A stretch of DNA of 64,000 bases from Gammaproteobacteria bacterium (GCA_015709635.1 CP054180.1:930001-994000), one strand, 5' to 3'. Shown: positions 18,268 to 26,889, counted from the first letter of the stretch. Notes: a model not told the origin generated them from the letters alone. Translations and numbers: made by a program.

Positions 18268-18846
18268 TTATGAATGCCACTCACTCCCCAGTAAATTTTC
18301 TGCAAAACTTGGGCGCGAATTATCGGGATCAAATCTGGTTCTTCTCTCGAAGGCATCGTGAATCCACTCCTGAATAATGAACGGATCGGTATCCCAGAAG
18401 TGAATACTGGCGAAGCCGCATCTAGTATTGTCATATAGCCTCGGTGGAATGGTGTGTTCATTGTATTCTAACGTATCATTTTTATGATATGAGGGGGTGA
18501 TTATCCCTAGTAATCCGGAAATTTGGTTGTTCTGCGTTGTTTCGATACTTGCGTCTATCTCCCAGTCGACCTGTTTTTGTTTCCACGTATTGGAGCCGAT
18601 AAGAACGACTGTGACAGTCGAATCTTTCAAATATTTCTCTCTTATCAATTGCCGAATGGTTTCTACGGAAAGACCAGGCTCTATGTTTCCAATTTGAGCT
18701 GATTTCATAATGACTATATCTTGATTGGCCAAGAGGATTTCTTCGAAATGATTCCGGTATTCCTGATCTTCAATGCAGTGGTTATAGCTTACATAGACTT
18801 TATACTTAGGATCGGGAAACATTGTTTTCTCAGGCATATGATTCAT
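18268..18846 (-). CDS. TIR-like (MTH538/ThsB-type) protein, orphan
   Basis: Protein of 192 aa with the TIR-like MTH538 fold pattern: KVYVSYNHCIEDQEYRNHFE near residue 20, STVTVVLIGSNTW near 80 and VDWEIDASIE near 95, whose Glu is the conserved acidic residue of this family. C-terminal blocks IPPRLYDN and WIHDAFERR also fit. ThsB proteins of this type make a cyclic ADP-ribose-type signal in Thoeris anti-phage defence, but no ThsA gene is nearby. Start at 18846 is chosen because GGGAG lies six bases upstream; the TTG at 18864 has no such site. It abuts the IS1016-type element. Family is fairly sure; a defence role is inferred. Confidence 0.78.
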   Translation of the reverse strand: MNHMPEKTMFPDPKYKVYVSYNHCIEDQEYRNHFEEILLANQDIVIMKSAQIGNIEPGLSVETIRQLIREKYLKDSTVTVVLIGSNTWKQKQVDWEIDASIETTQNNQISGLLGIITPSYHKNDTLEYNEHTIPPRLYDNTRCGFASIHFWDTDPFIIQEWIHDAFERRTRFDPDNSRPSFAENLLGSEWHS

Positions 18847-18946
18847 GATGGCTCCCAAAAACAATAGAAAGTGGAAAATTACAATTCGATAGATCGCCTC
18901 GAATTATTGCAATTTTCCACAGCAGGAGAAGATTAAAGATTTGCCC

Positions 18947-19456
18947 TTATGGAAAGGAAGGTATTCTGGGTTCGGTACTTTCGATTTCTGCCTGAGGAAT
19001 ATGCTGTTTTATACACTCCTCAATTTCATTAACACGATTAGCCGGAACATCGGCCAATACCAGAAATTTACCCGCTTCTATAGCAGCTTCAAACTCTTTA
19101 ATTTGTCTGTTTCCAATACTCATCCCTACCATACCGCTCACCCATGCGCCCACACCGGCCCCAACGACTGTACTGGCAAGCAATACACCGCCTGCAATCA
19201 CTGTTGAAGCAGGCGGAAGCATAATTGCAACCAATCCCGCGAGCAAGCCGGTTGATCCGCCGACTGCGATTCCTTGTTCAATTGCTGGAATGAAATCACT
19301 TTTTTGTAAAAGATTGGCTTCTGGAAGGTCTTCTAAGGGTGTGTTGCGTTTGGCAATGATATGGATATGTTTTTCATCGATTTTTGCGTGTAGTAAGTCA
19401 TTAACAACATTCTTAGTTACAGCAAGATCGGGGGCAAGAAAATAGATGCGTCGCAT
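18947..19456 (-). CDS. Glycine-zipper membrane protein, DUF1269-like
   Basis: Protein of 169 aa. Residues 1-55 form a small alpha/beta domain (RRIYFLAPDLAVTKNVVNDL), followed by two glycine- and alanine-rich hydrophobic hairpins (residues 62-112) and a second small domain. This architecture matches DUF1269/GsiB-like proteins of unknown role, often linked with stress. A very good AGGAGG lies seven bases before ATG. It has no operon partner: the TIR gene is 100 bases downstream on the same strand but separated by non-coding sequence. Confidence 0.7.
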   Translation of the reverse strand: MRRIYFLAPDLAVTKNVVNDLLHAKIDEKHIHIIAKRNTPLEDLPEANLLQKSDFIPAIEQGIAVGGSTGLLAGLVAIMLPPASTVIAGGVLLASTVVGAGVGAWVSGMVGMSIGNRQIKEFEAAIEAGKFLVLADVPANRVNEIEECIKQHIPQAEIESTEPRIPSFP

Positions 19457-19990
19457 GATAACCTCCTGAAAGTTTGGTTATTCAATACTTCACTACTTGA
19501 GATAAGTGAGTTTTAGTTACTTATCACGTTTGTGATAATAGGAGGGGTTAATTGAAAATACAATAAGCATTTTCCTTAGATTCTTCCGCATTGGTGTGGA
19601 GGTGGCAACAGGATCATTTCCGCGCTGGATTTTCGCTTTAAATTAACTGAAACACACGAAGTGTGAGGCGAATTGTTGCCCGTAAAACTTACAAATTGCC
19701 CTGAAAGTGGGGCGCGCCTCACTGATTTCATTTTTCTCGACTCATATGAATCTTATTTCGGAAATATCAGAGCAGTGAATGGATTGTGAGAGAATCACAC
19801 CGCAGTATAAAGTTTCAGCTTAGCACTTGTTGTGCAGTGATTGCCGGTGAGTCCATCAGTGAGGTGATAATCCCGGGGTCTGAGCAATGTTCCGGCCCGG
19901 TTTTAAATACGAGATGGCGTGAAGTTTCCAGATTGTTTTACATATTGCTATCGTGATCTCGCAATCCGATGGCGATTTTGGATTCAATCG
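19457..19990. other. Intergenic stretch, no gene seen
   Basis: About 530 bp without a supported reading frame. A small stem with arms GATAAGT and ACTTATC lies near 19500, upstream of the DUF1269-like gene. The rest shows no tRNA, IS end or long repeat that I can recognise. Confidence 0.4.
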
Positions 19991-20146
19991 CTATTTATCC
20001 GTCAGAAATAGCATGGCACAGACAAACGAGATCAGCAGCCCGAGCAATACGAAAGCCAATAACGATCCATTGCCAGTCATCATATAGGTTCCATAGAGAA
20101 TCACGGAAGCTACGAGTGAGCCGAGCATGAGAATTTTTTTCATCAT
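19991..20146 (-). CDS. Small membrane protein (51 aa)
   Basis: Start MMKKILMLGSLV, two hydrophobic helices (residues 4-21 and 28-46) and a short charged end TDK. AAGGA lies nine bases before the ATG. Unknown function; such two-helix peptides are often toxins or stress proteins, but nothing here decides. Supported by the ribosome site and the clean helix-turn-helix hydrophobic pattern. Confidence 0.5.
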   Translation of the reverse strand: MMKKILMLGSLVASVILYGTYMMTGNGSLLAFVLLGLLISFVCAMLFLTDK

Positions 20147-20412
20147 CAATATCCTTTCTGATAATTAATCGAAATTCGCCACAATCTTCTGCATGCGATT
20201 CCGTTTTGCAATGATTTGTAGAAATCTTCCGGCTTGATAGTAGTGGCGGTATCGGAAAATGATCCAAGATGAATCATTTTCCTGACAAAAGCTGTATCAA
20301 GTTTACTCCGCCGGTTGCGGGAAAGCGAGTATGGAATACCGGAACTTTATGAGACTCCGCGCACCTTTCCAATTTTGAATAAAAACAGCGCAGCGCATGT
20401 TGTATTTTAGCT

Positions 20413-20542
20413 GTTTAAGAAAGCTCCGAGAAACTGCGATGCTCGGTCATGCTGCGTTGAAATCAGGCTCAAGAGCTCGTTTATCATTTGTAAACTGCGT
20501 GCCTGGTCGTCGCTCGCTACCTTTCTCAGAGTTTCCTTAAAC
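20413..20542. repeat. Short inverted-repeat (MITE-like) element
   Basis: The left arm GTTTAAGAAAGCTCCGAGAA (20413) and the complement of the right arm (TTTCTCAGAGTTTCCTTAAAC, ending 20542) match at about 18 of 21 positions. Between them lies non-coding sequence with a smaller palindrome GTTTATCATTTGTAAAC. Such compact elements, with the same AAACTGCG-like core, look like dispersed repeats of nitrifier genomes. No transposase is inside. Confidence 0.5.
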
Positions 20543-20567
20543 GGTAGAGTCGTTTTAAGACGATCAG

Positions 20568-21689
20568 CTAGCTCGGATTGCGGCGTATGAATACACTACC
20601 GATCACAACTAAACCGATGAGCAGCATAGCGTAGACTGATGGTTCCGGAACCGGTGTCAACACGCCGAACAATCCATGGCTTTCATCGTCAGGACCGGCG
20701 GTGAAATACAGCAAATGGCTGCTTCCAGCCAAACCATCGTTGCCGGGTGATATCGCCCAAAGCCCGTCGATTGCAAGTGGATTACCGTCATTGCCGAGAA
20801 CCTGTCCTAAAAATGCATGCGTTGCCGGATCAAAGGCGCTGATGTGGCCATCGCCAAAGTTACCGACCAGCAGCGCACCGGCCATTGAGCCGAAGGAAGA
20901 CGGTGCAATCGCCAAACCCCAAGGCGCATTCAAGCTGCCACCCGTGGCGATGCGGGCAAGGAAATTTCCCTGTTGGTCATATGCATCCACGAGACCTAGC
21001 CCTGGTCCGGCAACTTCATCCGGTGAGAGTGGATCTTGCTGAGCATAAGTCACATAAAGCGTACCATCCAAATTCTGGATATTGAACGGCGCATAACCCG
21101 ATGGCAAGCTAGGATCGGTGAATGTGCCGGTGAGTGCCGGAGACAGTGTGGAGCCCTTGTATACATCGACTGCACCGGTATGGAAGTTGGCTGCGTACAG
21201 ATAGCTATCACTGCCAATTGTGCTGAAGGCTGCGCCTTTATAAAGCGAAGTAGCGGATGCGACAGCGAGTGTTTCGGCAGTCGAACCTAAAGCAGGGCGC
21301 CATCCGGAAACGGTACCGTCTTCACTGACGAACAGAAACCGGTCGCCGTTAAAAGCACTCGTGCCGTTGAAAACCTGGCCCGTGACATTACCGGCACCAG
21401 GAATCGTAACAGTTAACGCTAACTTGCTGGTCACTTGAGTCGCCGGGTCAACGCTATATAGAGGAGATGTTCCGGTACCGTTGGCGGATACCCAAAATGG
21501 TCCCGTTGGTGCGTAGGATAATCCCCAAGCATTGATCAGGCCGGAATCGGTAATTTGTGCGGCATGAGCGCTTTGGTCGTCAGTGACGAGGTTATCGATA
21601 TTGAATAACACAGCGTGAGAAGGAAGGGCGAATGTAACTAAAAGTAGACCGGTAACGAGCGCTGCACGATGGAGTCGGATTTTATGCAT
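20568..21689 (-). CDS. PEP-CTERM protein of the TIGR03118 type
   Basis: Secreted protein of 373 aa. A signal peptide (residues 1-26, ending SHA) is followed by a beta-propeller-like domain with repeated WGLSYAPTG / WGLAIAPSSFG motifs. The C-terminus is a complete PEP-CTERM tail: VPEPS, a hydrophobic helix and RRNPS. It should be a substrate of exosortase B encoded at 7089. The N-terminal LVTDDQSAHAAQITDSGLINAWGL pattern is that of the TIGR03118 family, whose role is unknown; that name is from memory. AGGAGC precedes the ATG. The gene is intact, unlike the other PEP-CTERM gene of the window. Confidence 0.88.
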   Translation of the reverse strand: MHKIRLHRAALVTGLLLVTFALPSHAVLFNIDNLVTDDQSAHAAQITDSGLINAWGLSYAPTGPFWVSANGTGTSPLYSVDPATQVTSKLALTVTIPGAGNVTGQVFNGTSAFNGDRFLFVSEDGTVSGWRPALGSTAETLAVASATSLYKGAAFSTIGSDSYLYAANFHTGAVDVYKGSTLSPALTGTFTDPSLPSGYAPFNIQNLDGTLYVTYAQQDPLSPDEVAGPGLGLVDAYDQQGNFLARIATGGSLNAPWGLAIAPSSFGSMAGALLVGNFGDGHISAFDPATHAFLGQVLGNDGNPLAIDGLWAISPGNDGLAGSSHLLYFTAGPDDESHGLFGVLTPVPEPSVYAMLLIGLVVIGSVFIRRNPS

Positions 21690-22004
21690 GATAAAGCTCC
21701 TTTATTATTGGCCGGTGCGTTGAGTTGGTGTCAACCGGGCTTATCCGCAACGGCCGGCATTGAATGATTTAATCAATAAAAAAGTAATCCATATCCTTTC
21801 TCGAATTAAGACAATTCTCATTTACATTAAAATGAATATCTTGTCAAAGAATACTTTATGTTGCTGATGCTGAAGTCCATCCAGCTTTGTAAACCTGTGC
21901 CCGTGATTTTGTTTTCTGAAATCGCCGCGAGTGGTGGCGAGTGGAGATATGGAGGAGGCTATGATCGACTTCTTAGGGCTAGCGATTTGAATGGTGGAAG
22001 TTGG
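21690..22004. other. Intergenic stretch, promoter side of the PEP-CTERM gene
   Basis: About 315 bp between the PEP-CTERM gene and a small membrane gene. It should hold the promoter of the former. A GC-rich imperfect palindrome (CCGGCCGTTGCGG) lies near 21750. I do not see a clear sigma-54 box or a gene. Confidence 0.35.
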
Positions 22005-22304
22005 TTATTTTTCAGTCTCGTTTGACGTAGTTGCTGTGTTTTTCATTTCGGTTTCTTGTTTCAGCTTCCATTTGATAGTCACGTATGTGCCCAAATACGC
22101 ACCCAAGAAAGCGGCGGCAATGTAGATTTTGTTTTCAACATAATTCGTGACGGTAAATGCGGTAACCAGAATAATCATCGCGGACCAGAATGCGGCAGGG
22201 TGCGCCCTTCTTTCTTCCACATCGATGAAATAGAGCGTCCAGCACACATCGGCAAGCGCCATGGCGGCCATGATCAGTAAAAATGTAACAATTGAAAATT
22301 CCAT
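22005..22304 (-). CDS. Small membrane protein, unknown
   Basis: Protein of 99 aa with three hydrophobic segments (residues 5-24, 38-56 and 61-76) and a polar Thr/Lys/Glu-rich tail. I do not recognise the family; ADVCWTLYF near residue 18 is its most distinctive stretch. It follows the DapF-like gene by 36 bases on the same strand, so it may be the last gene of that operon. AAGGGTATTCC precedes the ATG. Confidence 0.6.
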   Translation of the reverse strand: MEFSIVTFLLIMAAMALADVCWTLYFIDVEERRAHPAAFWSAMIILVTAFTVTNYVENKIYIAAAFLGAYLGTYVTIKWKLKQETEMKNTATTSNETEK

Positions 22305-22340
22305 GGAATACCCTTTAAAAAACCCACGCCTTGTTGTGAA

Positions 22341-23180
22341 TTACCAGTGGTACTGCGGGTAGTGATGATGGTAATCGATCGGACTATTGGACTTAGGATG
22401 AATATTATTTACAAATCCGGTGACTTTACCTTGATAGCGTGTTTGTCCACGAATCGACAAGCGTCCCTCGATTTGCGTGATTTTCAGGCTGCCGCCCAGT
22501 GAGTTGGTCATAATCGGTAAGGTGGTGCCGAAGACTTTTGATGCAACATAGGCGCTTGCTGCGCTTCCGGTTCCGCAACTGAGCGTGACATCCTCAACAC
22601 CCATTTCAAACGTGCGTACCGAAATACCTTCCGCATCGCGCCAGATAAAATTCACATTGACGCCTTCCGGATGGCCGACGAACTCGCACAGCGATTTTTC
22701 TTCGCGCAACGATTTGCCAAATATTCTGGCGTTTTCCAGACTCATTTCCGAACCAATCACCACAACGTGCGGCACACCGGTAAAGACGTAGTGCAGCTGA
22801 TCGTTGATCTGCCGGTAGTCGCGTGCTTCGCCTAAATTCACTTCGGTCAGATCGTCGATGACGTGCACTTCCTTTTTGCCGTCGCCGGTAATAATCGAAA
22901 AATTACCGCTGCGGATGTACATGTCATGCAGATATCGCGTTGCGCAACGCAGACCATTGCCGCACATGGTTTCTTCGGTACCGTCACGATCGAAAATTTT
23001 CATCGTCGGCGTTCCTTGCAGCCGATCCACGTCGACAAAAAGAATACCGTCGGTATCGTGCTGCGTTGCCAGTGCGTTTGCAATCAAGGATCGGTTAAAT
23101 CCCATCAGAGGCGTTTTCATTTCATCGACTACCAGAAAAGAATTACCACATCCATCCATTTTGATCGCTTTTATTCTCAT
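22341..23180 (-). CDS. DapF-like amino-acid epimerase
   Basis: Protein of about 279 aa from the diaminopimelate epimerase fold, which inverts an alpha-carbon with two cysteines as acid and base. Both are present: TMCGNGLRC near residue 75 and LSCGTGSAAS near 208. The opening KMDGCGNSF differs from the usual KMHGLGNDF of housekeeping DapF, and the C-terminus ends in an unusual His/Tyr-rich tail. Start at 23180 is chosen because it begins the conserved strand; 14 earlier in-frame residues look unconserved. It lies in one operon with the acetyltransferase and ligase upstream, which suggests a special substrate in place of lysine biosynthesis. Fold sure, substrate unknown. Confidence 0.8.
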   Translation of the reverse strand: MRIKAIKMDGCGNSFLVVDEMKTPLMGFNRSLIANALATQHDTDGILFVDVDRLQGTPTMKIFDRDGTEETMCGNGLRCATRYLHDMYIRSGNFSIITGDGKKEVHVIDDLTEVNLGEARDYRQINDQLHYVFTGVPHVVVIGSEMSLENARIFGKSLREEKSLCEFVGHPEGVNVNFIWRDAEGISVRTFEMGVEDVTLSCGTGSAASAYVASKVFGTTLPIMTNSLGGSLKITQIEGRLSIRGQTRYQGKVTGFVNNIHPKSNSPIDYHHHYPQYHW

Positions 23181-23245
23181 GGTCGTGTACGCCTCGTAGA
23201 ATGCATCGTTATAAAATAGCAAGCAACCTGACGATTCTTGTCTGC

Positions 23246-23698
23246 CTAGCTGTAGGGTCTATAGCCCGCCCGTCTGGTGAGATGCGCTTGGGCTACGCCC
23301 GGAATAAACTCATCTTGCACGATGCCGGTCAAGGCAAAGCCGTTTTTCAGATAAAACCGCAAGCTTTCGTTGGCATCGGCATCGGTTACGACGTTGAGGA
23401 TTTTCCCTCCCTGGCGCTCGATTTCGGCAAAAATGCTATCCAGCATCAAAGAGCCGTACCCTTTGCCGCGATGTTGCTTGTCTACGGCGAGCGTCAGCAG
23501 ATGGTAGGTGTCGACCGTTCTTCTGGCGATCGCATAGCCGGCCGGCTCGCCGCTATCCATCATGCAAACACCGAAATTCTTGCCGTGCGCGATATCTTCC
23601 AACTCGTCATAAATAGCCGCTTGATACATCGAACCGATATCCTGTAACGCGATTTTTACCAGACTGGGAAATAATTCCTTTGAGATGGATACGATCAT
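23246..23698 (-). CDS. GNAT acetyltransferase
   Basis: N-acetyltransferase of 150 aa. The acetyl-CoA-binding motif A reads LTLAVDKQHRGKGYGSLML (residues 65-83) and motif B ends ESLRFYLKNGFALTG. Its ATG overlaps the stop of the ATP-grasp gene by four bases, so translation is probably coupled. It could acetylate the product of the ligase or an amino acid used by it; no substrate can be read from the sequence. The pairing with the DapF-like gene 65 bases downstream is the main clue to its job. Confidence 0.82.
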   Translation of the reverse strand: MIVSISKELFPSLVKIALQDIGSMYQAAIYDELEDIAHGKNFGVCMMDSGEPAGYAIARRTVDTYHLLTLAVDKQHRGKGYGSLMLDSIFAEIERQGGKILNVVTDADANESLRFYLKNGFALTGIVQDEFIPGVAQAHLTRRAGYRPYS

Positions 23699-24801
23699 GA
23701 TGCTTGCTCTGCTGTTTGTTTTCCCAACAGTGAGTATGTCCGGTCACGGTAGGCAATCGTGCCTGCTTGCGCTGCTTTGCCGATAGCAAGATGCGCTACT
23801 TCAGCGAGTAATTCCGTTTTTTCCGTGAATTGTTCCGGGCGCGATAGCGAAAGCCGCTGCACAGCGGCATGTACGATCAATGCGATCATGTCGTTGTGCA
23901 TAATATTAGCGTGCCGGCACATGGTAGTGAGATCCGCTTCGGTGGGATGGAGACCCGGAATCACATTGGCTTCGAGAAAATAAAGCTGACCATCCCGTGT
24001 GCGAAAATCGATCCGGTTATAGTCACGCACTTCCAATGCTTCGTGCGCTGCGATGGCGATTTTGGCGTAGTTCTTCGCTTTCTCGCTCCAATCAAGATGT
24101 GAAATATAAGGATTCTCGATGTCTTTCACATGCGGATCACGAACGTGTGGTTGTCCGGGAATCTTGGCAAAATCGATTTCCAAGATGGGCAGCACAAAAT
24201 TTCCGATAAAACCGATCGTATACTCGGCGCCGGGCAGAAATTCTTCGACCAACGCTGGCTGATTGAATTGCGCATAAATCGCATCCACCGCTTCATTCAG
24301 CTCGGCAATCGAGTTTACTTTGCTTTTTTGGCTGATACCGATACTGGTGCCTTCACTATACGGCTTGACCATCAAAGGGAAGGATAAGTTACCAAGCCGG
24401 TCGCCGGGCGCCATGAGCTGGAATTGCGCGGTTGGTACGCCATCATAGGCGACGATCTTTTTGGCCGTTGCTTTATCCATTTTATTGATGAAAGTCTTAG
24501 GGCTGCTGCCGGTATATGGAATATGCAAGTGTTCGCAAAAGAAAGGGACAATGGCTTCGCGTAATTCTTTTTCATCGAGACCTTCGCTGTTATTGAACAC
24601 CAAATCGATCTGATGCTTGCGTTTTTGCAGTTGCGAATAAATGTCAGGTCCCACATCGATCAATTCCACATTTGCACCGATGCGTTCCAGCGCCGCTGTT
24701 ACTGCTGCGATCGTATCCGGACCTTCGAATTCGCCATAGCGCTCATCCTCCATCCATGGCTTTCTGACATTGCAAGTATAGGCAATATTAAGTTTTCTCA
24801 T
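23695..24801 (-). CDS. D-Ala-D-Ala-ligase-like ATP-grasp enzyme
   Basis: ATP-grasp ligase of 368 aa that would join two amino acids or an amino and a carboxyl group with ATP. Ddl-like landmarks: IPYTGSSPKTF (about 92-102), VKPYSEGTSIGIS for the ATP-binding loop (about 145), VEEFLPGAEYTIGFIGN (about 195), and RIDFRTRDGQLYFLEANVIPGL with the metal-binding Asp, Glu and Asn (about 270). The N-terminal domain (YTCNVRKPWMEDERYGEFEGPDT) is unlike housekeeping Ddl, and about 50 extra residues follow the core. It heads the operon with GNAT and DapF-like genes. A peptidoglycan role is possible, but a small-peptide or modified amino-acid product is at least as likely. Confidence 0.8.
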   Translation of the reverse strand: MRKLNIAYTCNVRKPWMEDERYGEFEGPDTIAAVTAALERIGANVELIDVGPDIYSQLQKRKHQIDLVFNNSEGLDEKELREAIVPFFCEHLHIPYTGSSPKTFINKMDKATAKKIVAYDGVPTAQFQLMAPGDRLGNLSFPLMVKPYSEGTSIGISQKSKVNSIAELNEAVDAIYAQFNQPALVEEFLPGAEYTIGFIGNFVLPILEIDFAKIPGQPHVRDPHVKDIENPYISHLDWSEKAKNYAKIAIAAHEALEVRDYNRIDFRTRDGQLYFLEANVIPGLHPTEADLTTMCRHANIMHNDMIALIVHAAVQRLSLSRPEQFTEKTELLAEVAHLAIGKAAQAGTIAYRDRTYSLLGKQTAEQAS

Positions 24802-25060
24802 AGCAAGCGGGCAGCTAGCACATTAAATTTTATTCTTTCAAATCGCCTCTCTGATTTCACATAAAACCGAGGGCCTTGTATTCGAGAGCAATTAACGAAG
24901 CAGCTTTTTATTCGTTGACAGGCTCGAATGGTTAAATTGAAATATTTTTTCGCGTGCTCACCTTGTTGGAATCAAAGGGGGGTGTCATTCCAGTGCCGGA
25001 TTCGTTCATTCTTGACAGCGCTTGGCGTACGCTGCGCATTGTAAGAATTTCTAGCGTTGT

Positions 25061-25564
25061 TTACCGAGGGTTAGTCACCAGTTTAGCCGTTTTCGGTCTC
25101 TTGGCAACCAGTTCCGCCTTCCACTGTGCGACAGAAGCGCGATACTCGAGCCGACCGCTACGAGTCGCAGCATTACGAGTCAGCTCCCGTGAAATTGTCG
25201 ACGGACTTCGTTCAAGACGGCGAGCAATCTCACGCACGCCAACACTTTGCACTCGTAGCAGTCCAATCTCTTCTCGTTCAGCAAATGACAAGTATCTTCC
25301 TGATATGGGGTTAGACATAAATAATGGCATCCCGCCACGATAACGGAACCAGCGGGTACCCACCGCTGACGACACACCAACAGCCTCTGCCGCTTTCTCG
25401 CTTGTTATACCAGTTGCAATCTGCTCCCAAAATAGCCGCTCAATCTCACTGCGAAGTGACGGCGCACCTGGCGAGCGCATCGCTCCTCTCTTCGTCAACT
25501 TTTGCATCCATCCTGCTGGTCGTCCCATAAACACCTCCATAATCAAATGTGTTGCGACGACCGG
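25061..25564 (-). pseudogene. IS30-family transposase fragment
   Basis: Encodes the helix-turn-helix N-terminal third of an IS30 transposase: MGRPAGWMQKLTKRG, then SFAEREEIGLLRVQSVGVREIARRL and SPSTISRELTRN. It breaks off after KRPKTAKLVTNPR, where about 250 residues with the DDE core are missing. Just upstream of its start is a terminal-repeat-like ATTCAACCGGTCGTCGCAAC ending at about 25566, directly abutting the IS3 gene it interrupts. Confidence 0.8.
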
Positions 25565-26043
25565 TTGAATCCACCCAGCAAACCAAATCCATGTTTGGGA
25601 TTCTTTGCTATGTAAGCGTTGATGGCTTCGATCACGCCTTCGTCATTCTTGCTGCTGGCCCGGTAATAGAGTAACGATCTCGCCATCCGGATCGCCCGGC
25701 AGGCCTGACGGGAGGATAACTCATGTTCCGCAGTCATAAACTGAACTATCTCAACCTTTTTCGCCGGGGCTATAGCTTTTTTGTGACAACATCCTGCAGC
25801 GCATTGTGCATGAGTGCCAGCTCAGCACACATCTTCTTGAGCTTGGCGTTCTCGGCTTGAAGTTCCTTCAGATGCCTGAGTTGCGATGCATCCATAATAC
25901 CACCCGTAAGCGGATTTCCATTTGTAGTATGTCGCATCACTGATGCCGTACTTGCGGCAGGTCTCGTTGACTTTGGCGCCTAGCTCGACTTCCCTGAGCA
26001 AGGCAATGATTTGCTGTTCACTGTACTTCGATTTCTTCATCAT
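25543..26043 (-). pseudogene. IS3-family (IS407-like) transposase remnant
   Basis: OrfA (from 26043) starts MKKSKYSEQQIIALLREVEL with the HTH DATYYKWKSAYG, but about four extra bases near 25897 break the frame; ASQLRHLKELQAENAKLKKM follows in another frame. OrfB starts near 25737 with the SSRQACRAIRMARSLLYY block and is cut after NPKHGFGLL by the end of the IS30 fragment. Nothing of the OrfB catalytic domain remains. Confidence 0.8.
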
Positions 26044-26087
26044 AGAGCTCCTTTTGGTTAAGAAAACTCTACTTTAAACTTGCGATT

Positions 26088-26595
26088 CCCCGTGGTCTTG
26101 CCACGGGGATCTAAGTAGGCTTTAGAATGTTGGGATGCGAGATGTTGTAGAGAAAGCGAGCCACTGTGCATGGCAGATACATTATCACATTGTATTTCCT
26201 GTGCAATACAGGCGTGGACTGTTAGACGAAGCGGTTGTAAGAATTATTATGCTGACAGCGAAAGAGATAGAAGAACGATACGACATTGAGTTTGGGCAGA
26301 TAGGTTGTGACAAAGATCACGTACATATACTTTGTACGGCCCATCCTAAAATTGCACCGGGTCAGATTGTTAGGATATTCAAAAGCATAACAGCGTGGGA
26401 ATTGTTTAAGAAGAAGCCGGATTTGAAACGAGATTTGTGGGGTGGTGAGTTTTGGACAGATGGCTATTATGTTGCAACTGTAGGGGAAAGAGCGGATTGG
26501 GGTGTAGTTGAGCGTTATGTAAAGAATCAAGGCAAACCAAAAGAAGAGCTGCGTCAACTTGAGCTTTTCTAATACCCCGTGGTCTTGCCACGGGG
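26088..26595. mobile_element. IS200-type element, copy A
   Basis: Both ends carry the same hairpin, CCCCGTGGTCTTGCCACGGGG, at 26088-26108 and 26575-26595. Single-stranded transposition of IS200/IS605 elements relies on such end hairpins. There is no inverted-repeat DDE end and no accessory tnpB, so it is of the IS200 type. Confidence 0.85.
26135..26572 (+). CDS. tnpA: IS200-type Y1 transposase (TnpA), intact
   Basis: HUH single-strand transposase of 145 aa. The metal-binding HVH is in DKDHVHILCTAHP (about residue 53) and the nucleophilic Tyr is in VERYVKNQGKP (about 128). The WGGEFWTDGYYVATVG block is typical of this group. The last 18 codons are duplicated next to IS5-like copy 1. It is the only clearly intact transposase of its type in the window, so the element could still be mobile. 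Confidence 0.88.
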   Translation: MRDVVEKASHCAWQIHYHIVFPVQYRRGLLDEAVVRIIMLTAKEIEERYDIEFGQIGCDKDHVHILCTAHPKIAPGQIVRIFKSITAWELFKKKPDLKRDLWGGEFWTDGYYVATVGERADWGVVERYVKNQGKPKEELRQLELF

Positions 26596-26605
26596 TTGTT
26601 TATTT

Positions 26606-26630
26606 GGATCAAATTTCCGAGGTGACTACA
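26606..26630 (+). repeat. Inverted repeat arm bracketing 26.6-30.3 kb
   Basis: GATCAAATTTCCGAGGTGAC followed by TACA recurs as its complement at 30249-30272 with one base less in the T run. The two arms bracket the lyase, acyltransferase and methyltransferase remnants and the IS481 remnant. The second arm directly abuts the broken start of the IS481 gene. Confidence 0.6.
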
Positions 26631-26889
26631 GTGACTACAACGCTTATATGAGTTACTATAATTCTCAGCGTATCTATAAGCGATCGATAATGTGACTTAA
26701 TAGAATTTGAAAAAGGACTTAATAAAGTATCTGGTTTTATTTGATTACAACAATATTGAAGAATTATGTTTATACCGAGCAGATATGGAAATCAATAGAC
26801 AGACATTATTAATTACCAATTTTGTATCATTGATCGGCAATAAGCTATTGCAAATTGGAAAATTAAGTACGAGCAGCAATGCTCAATTT

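Noticed and set aside
18268..18846. Complete Thoeris defence system
   Set aside because: Only the TIR-like component is present; neighbours are an IS element and a DUF1269-like gene, not ThsA.
22341..23180. Simple housekeeping dapF
   Set aside because: Not excluded, but the altered N-terminal motif and the coupled ligase and acetyltransferase genes make a special role worth testing first.
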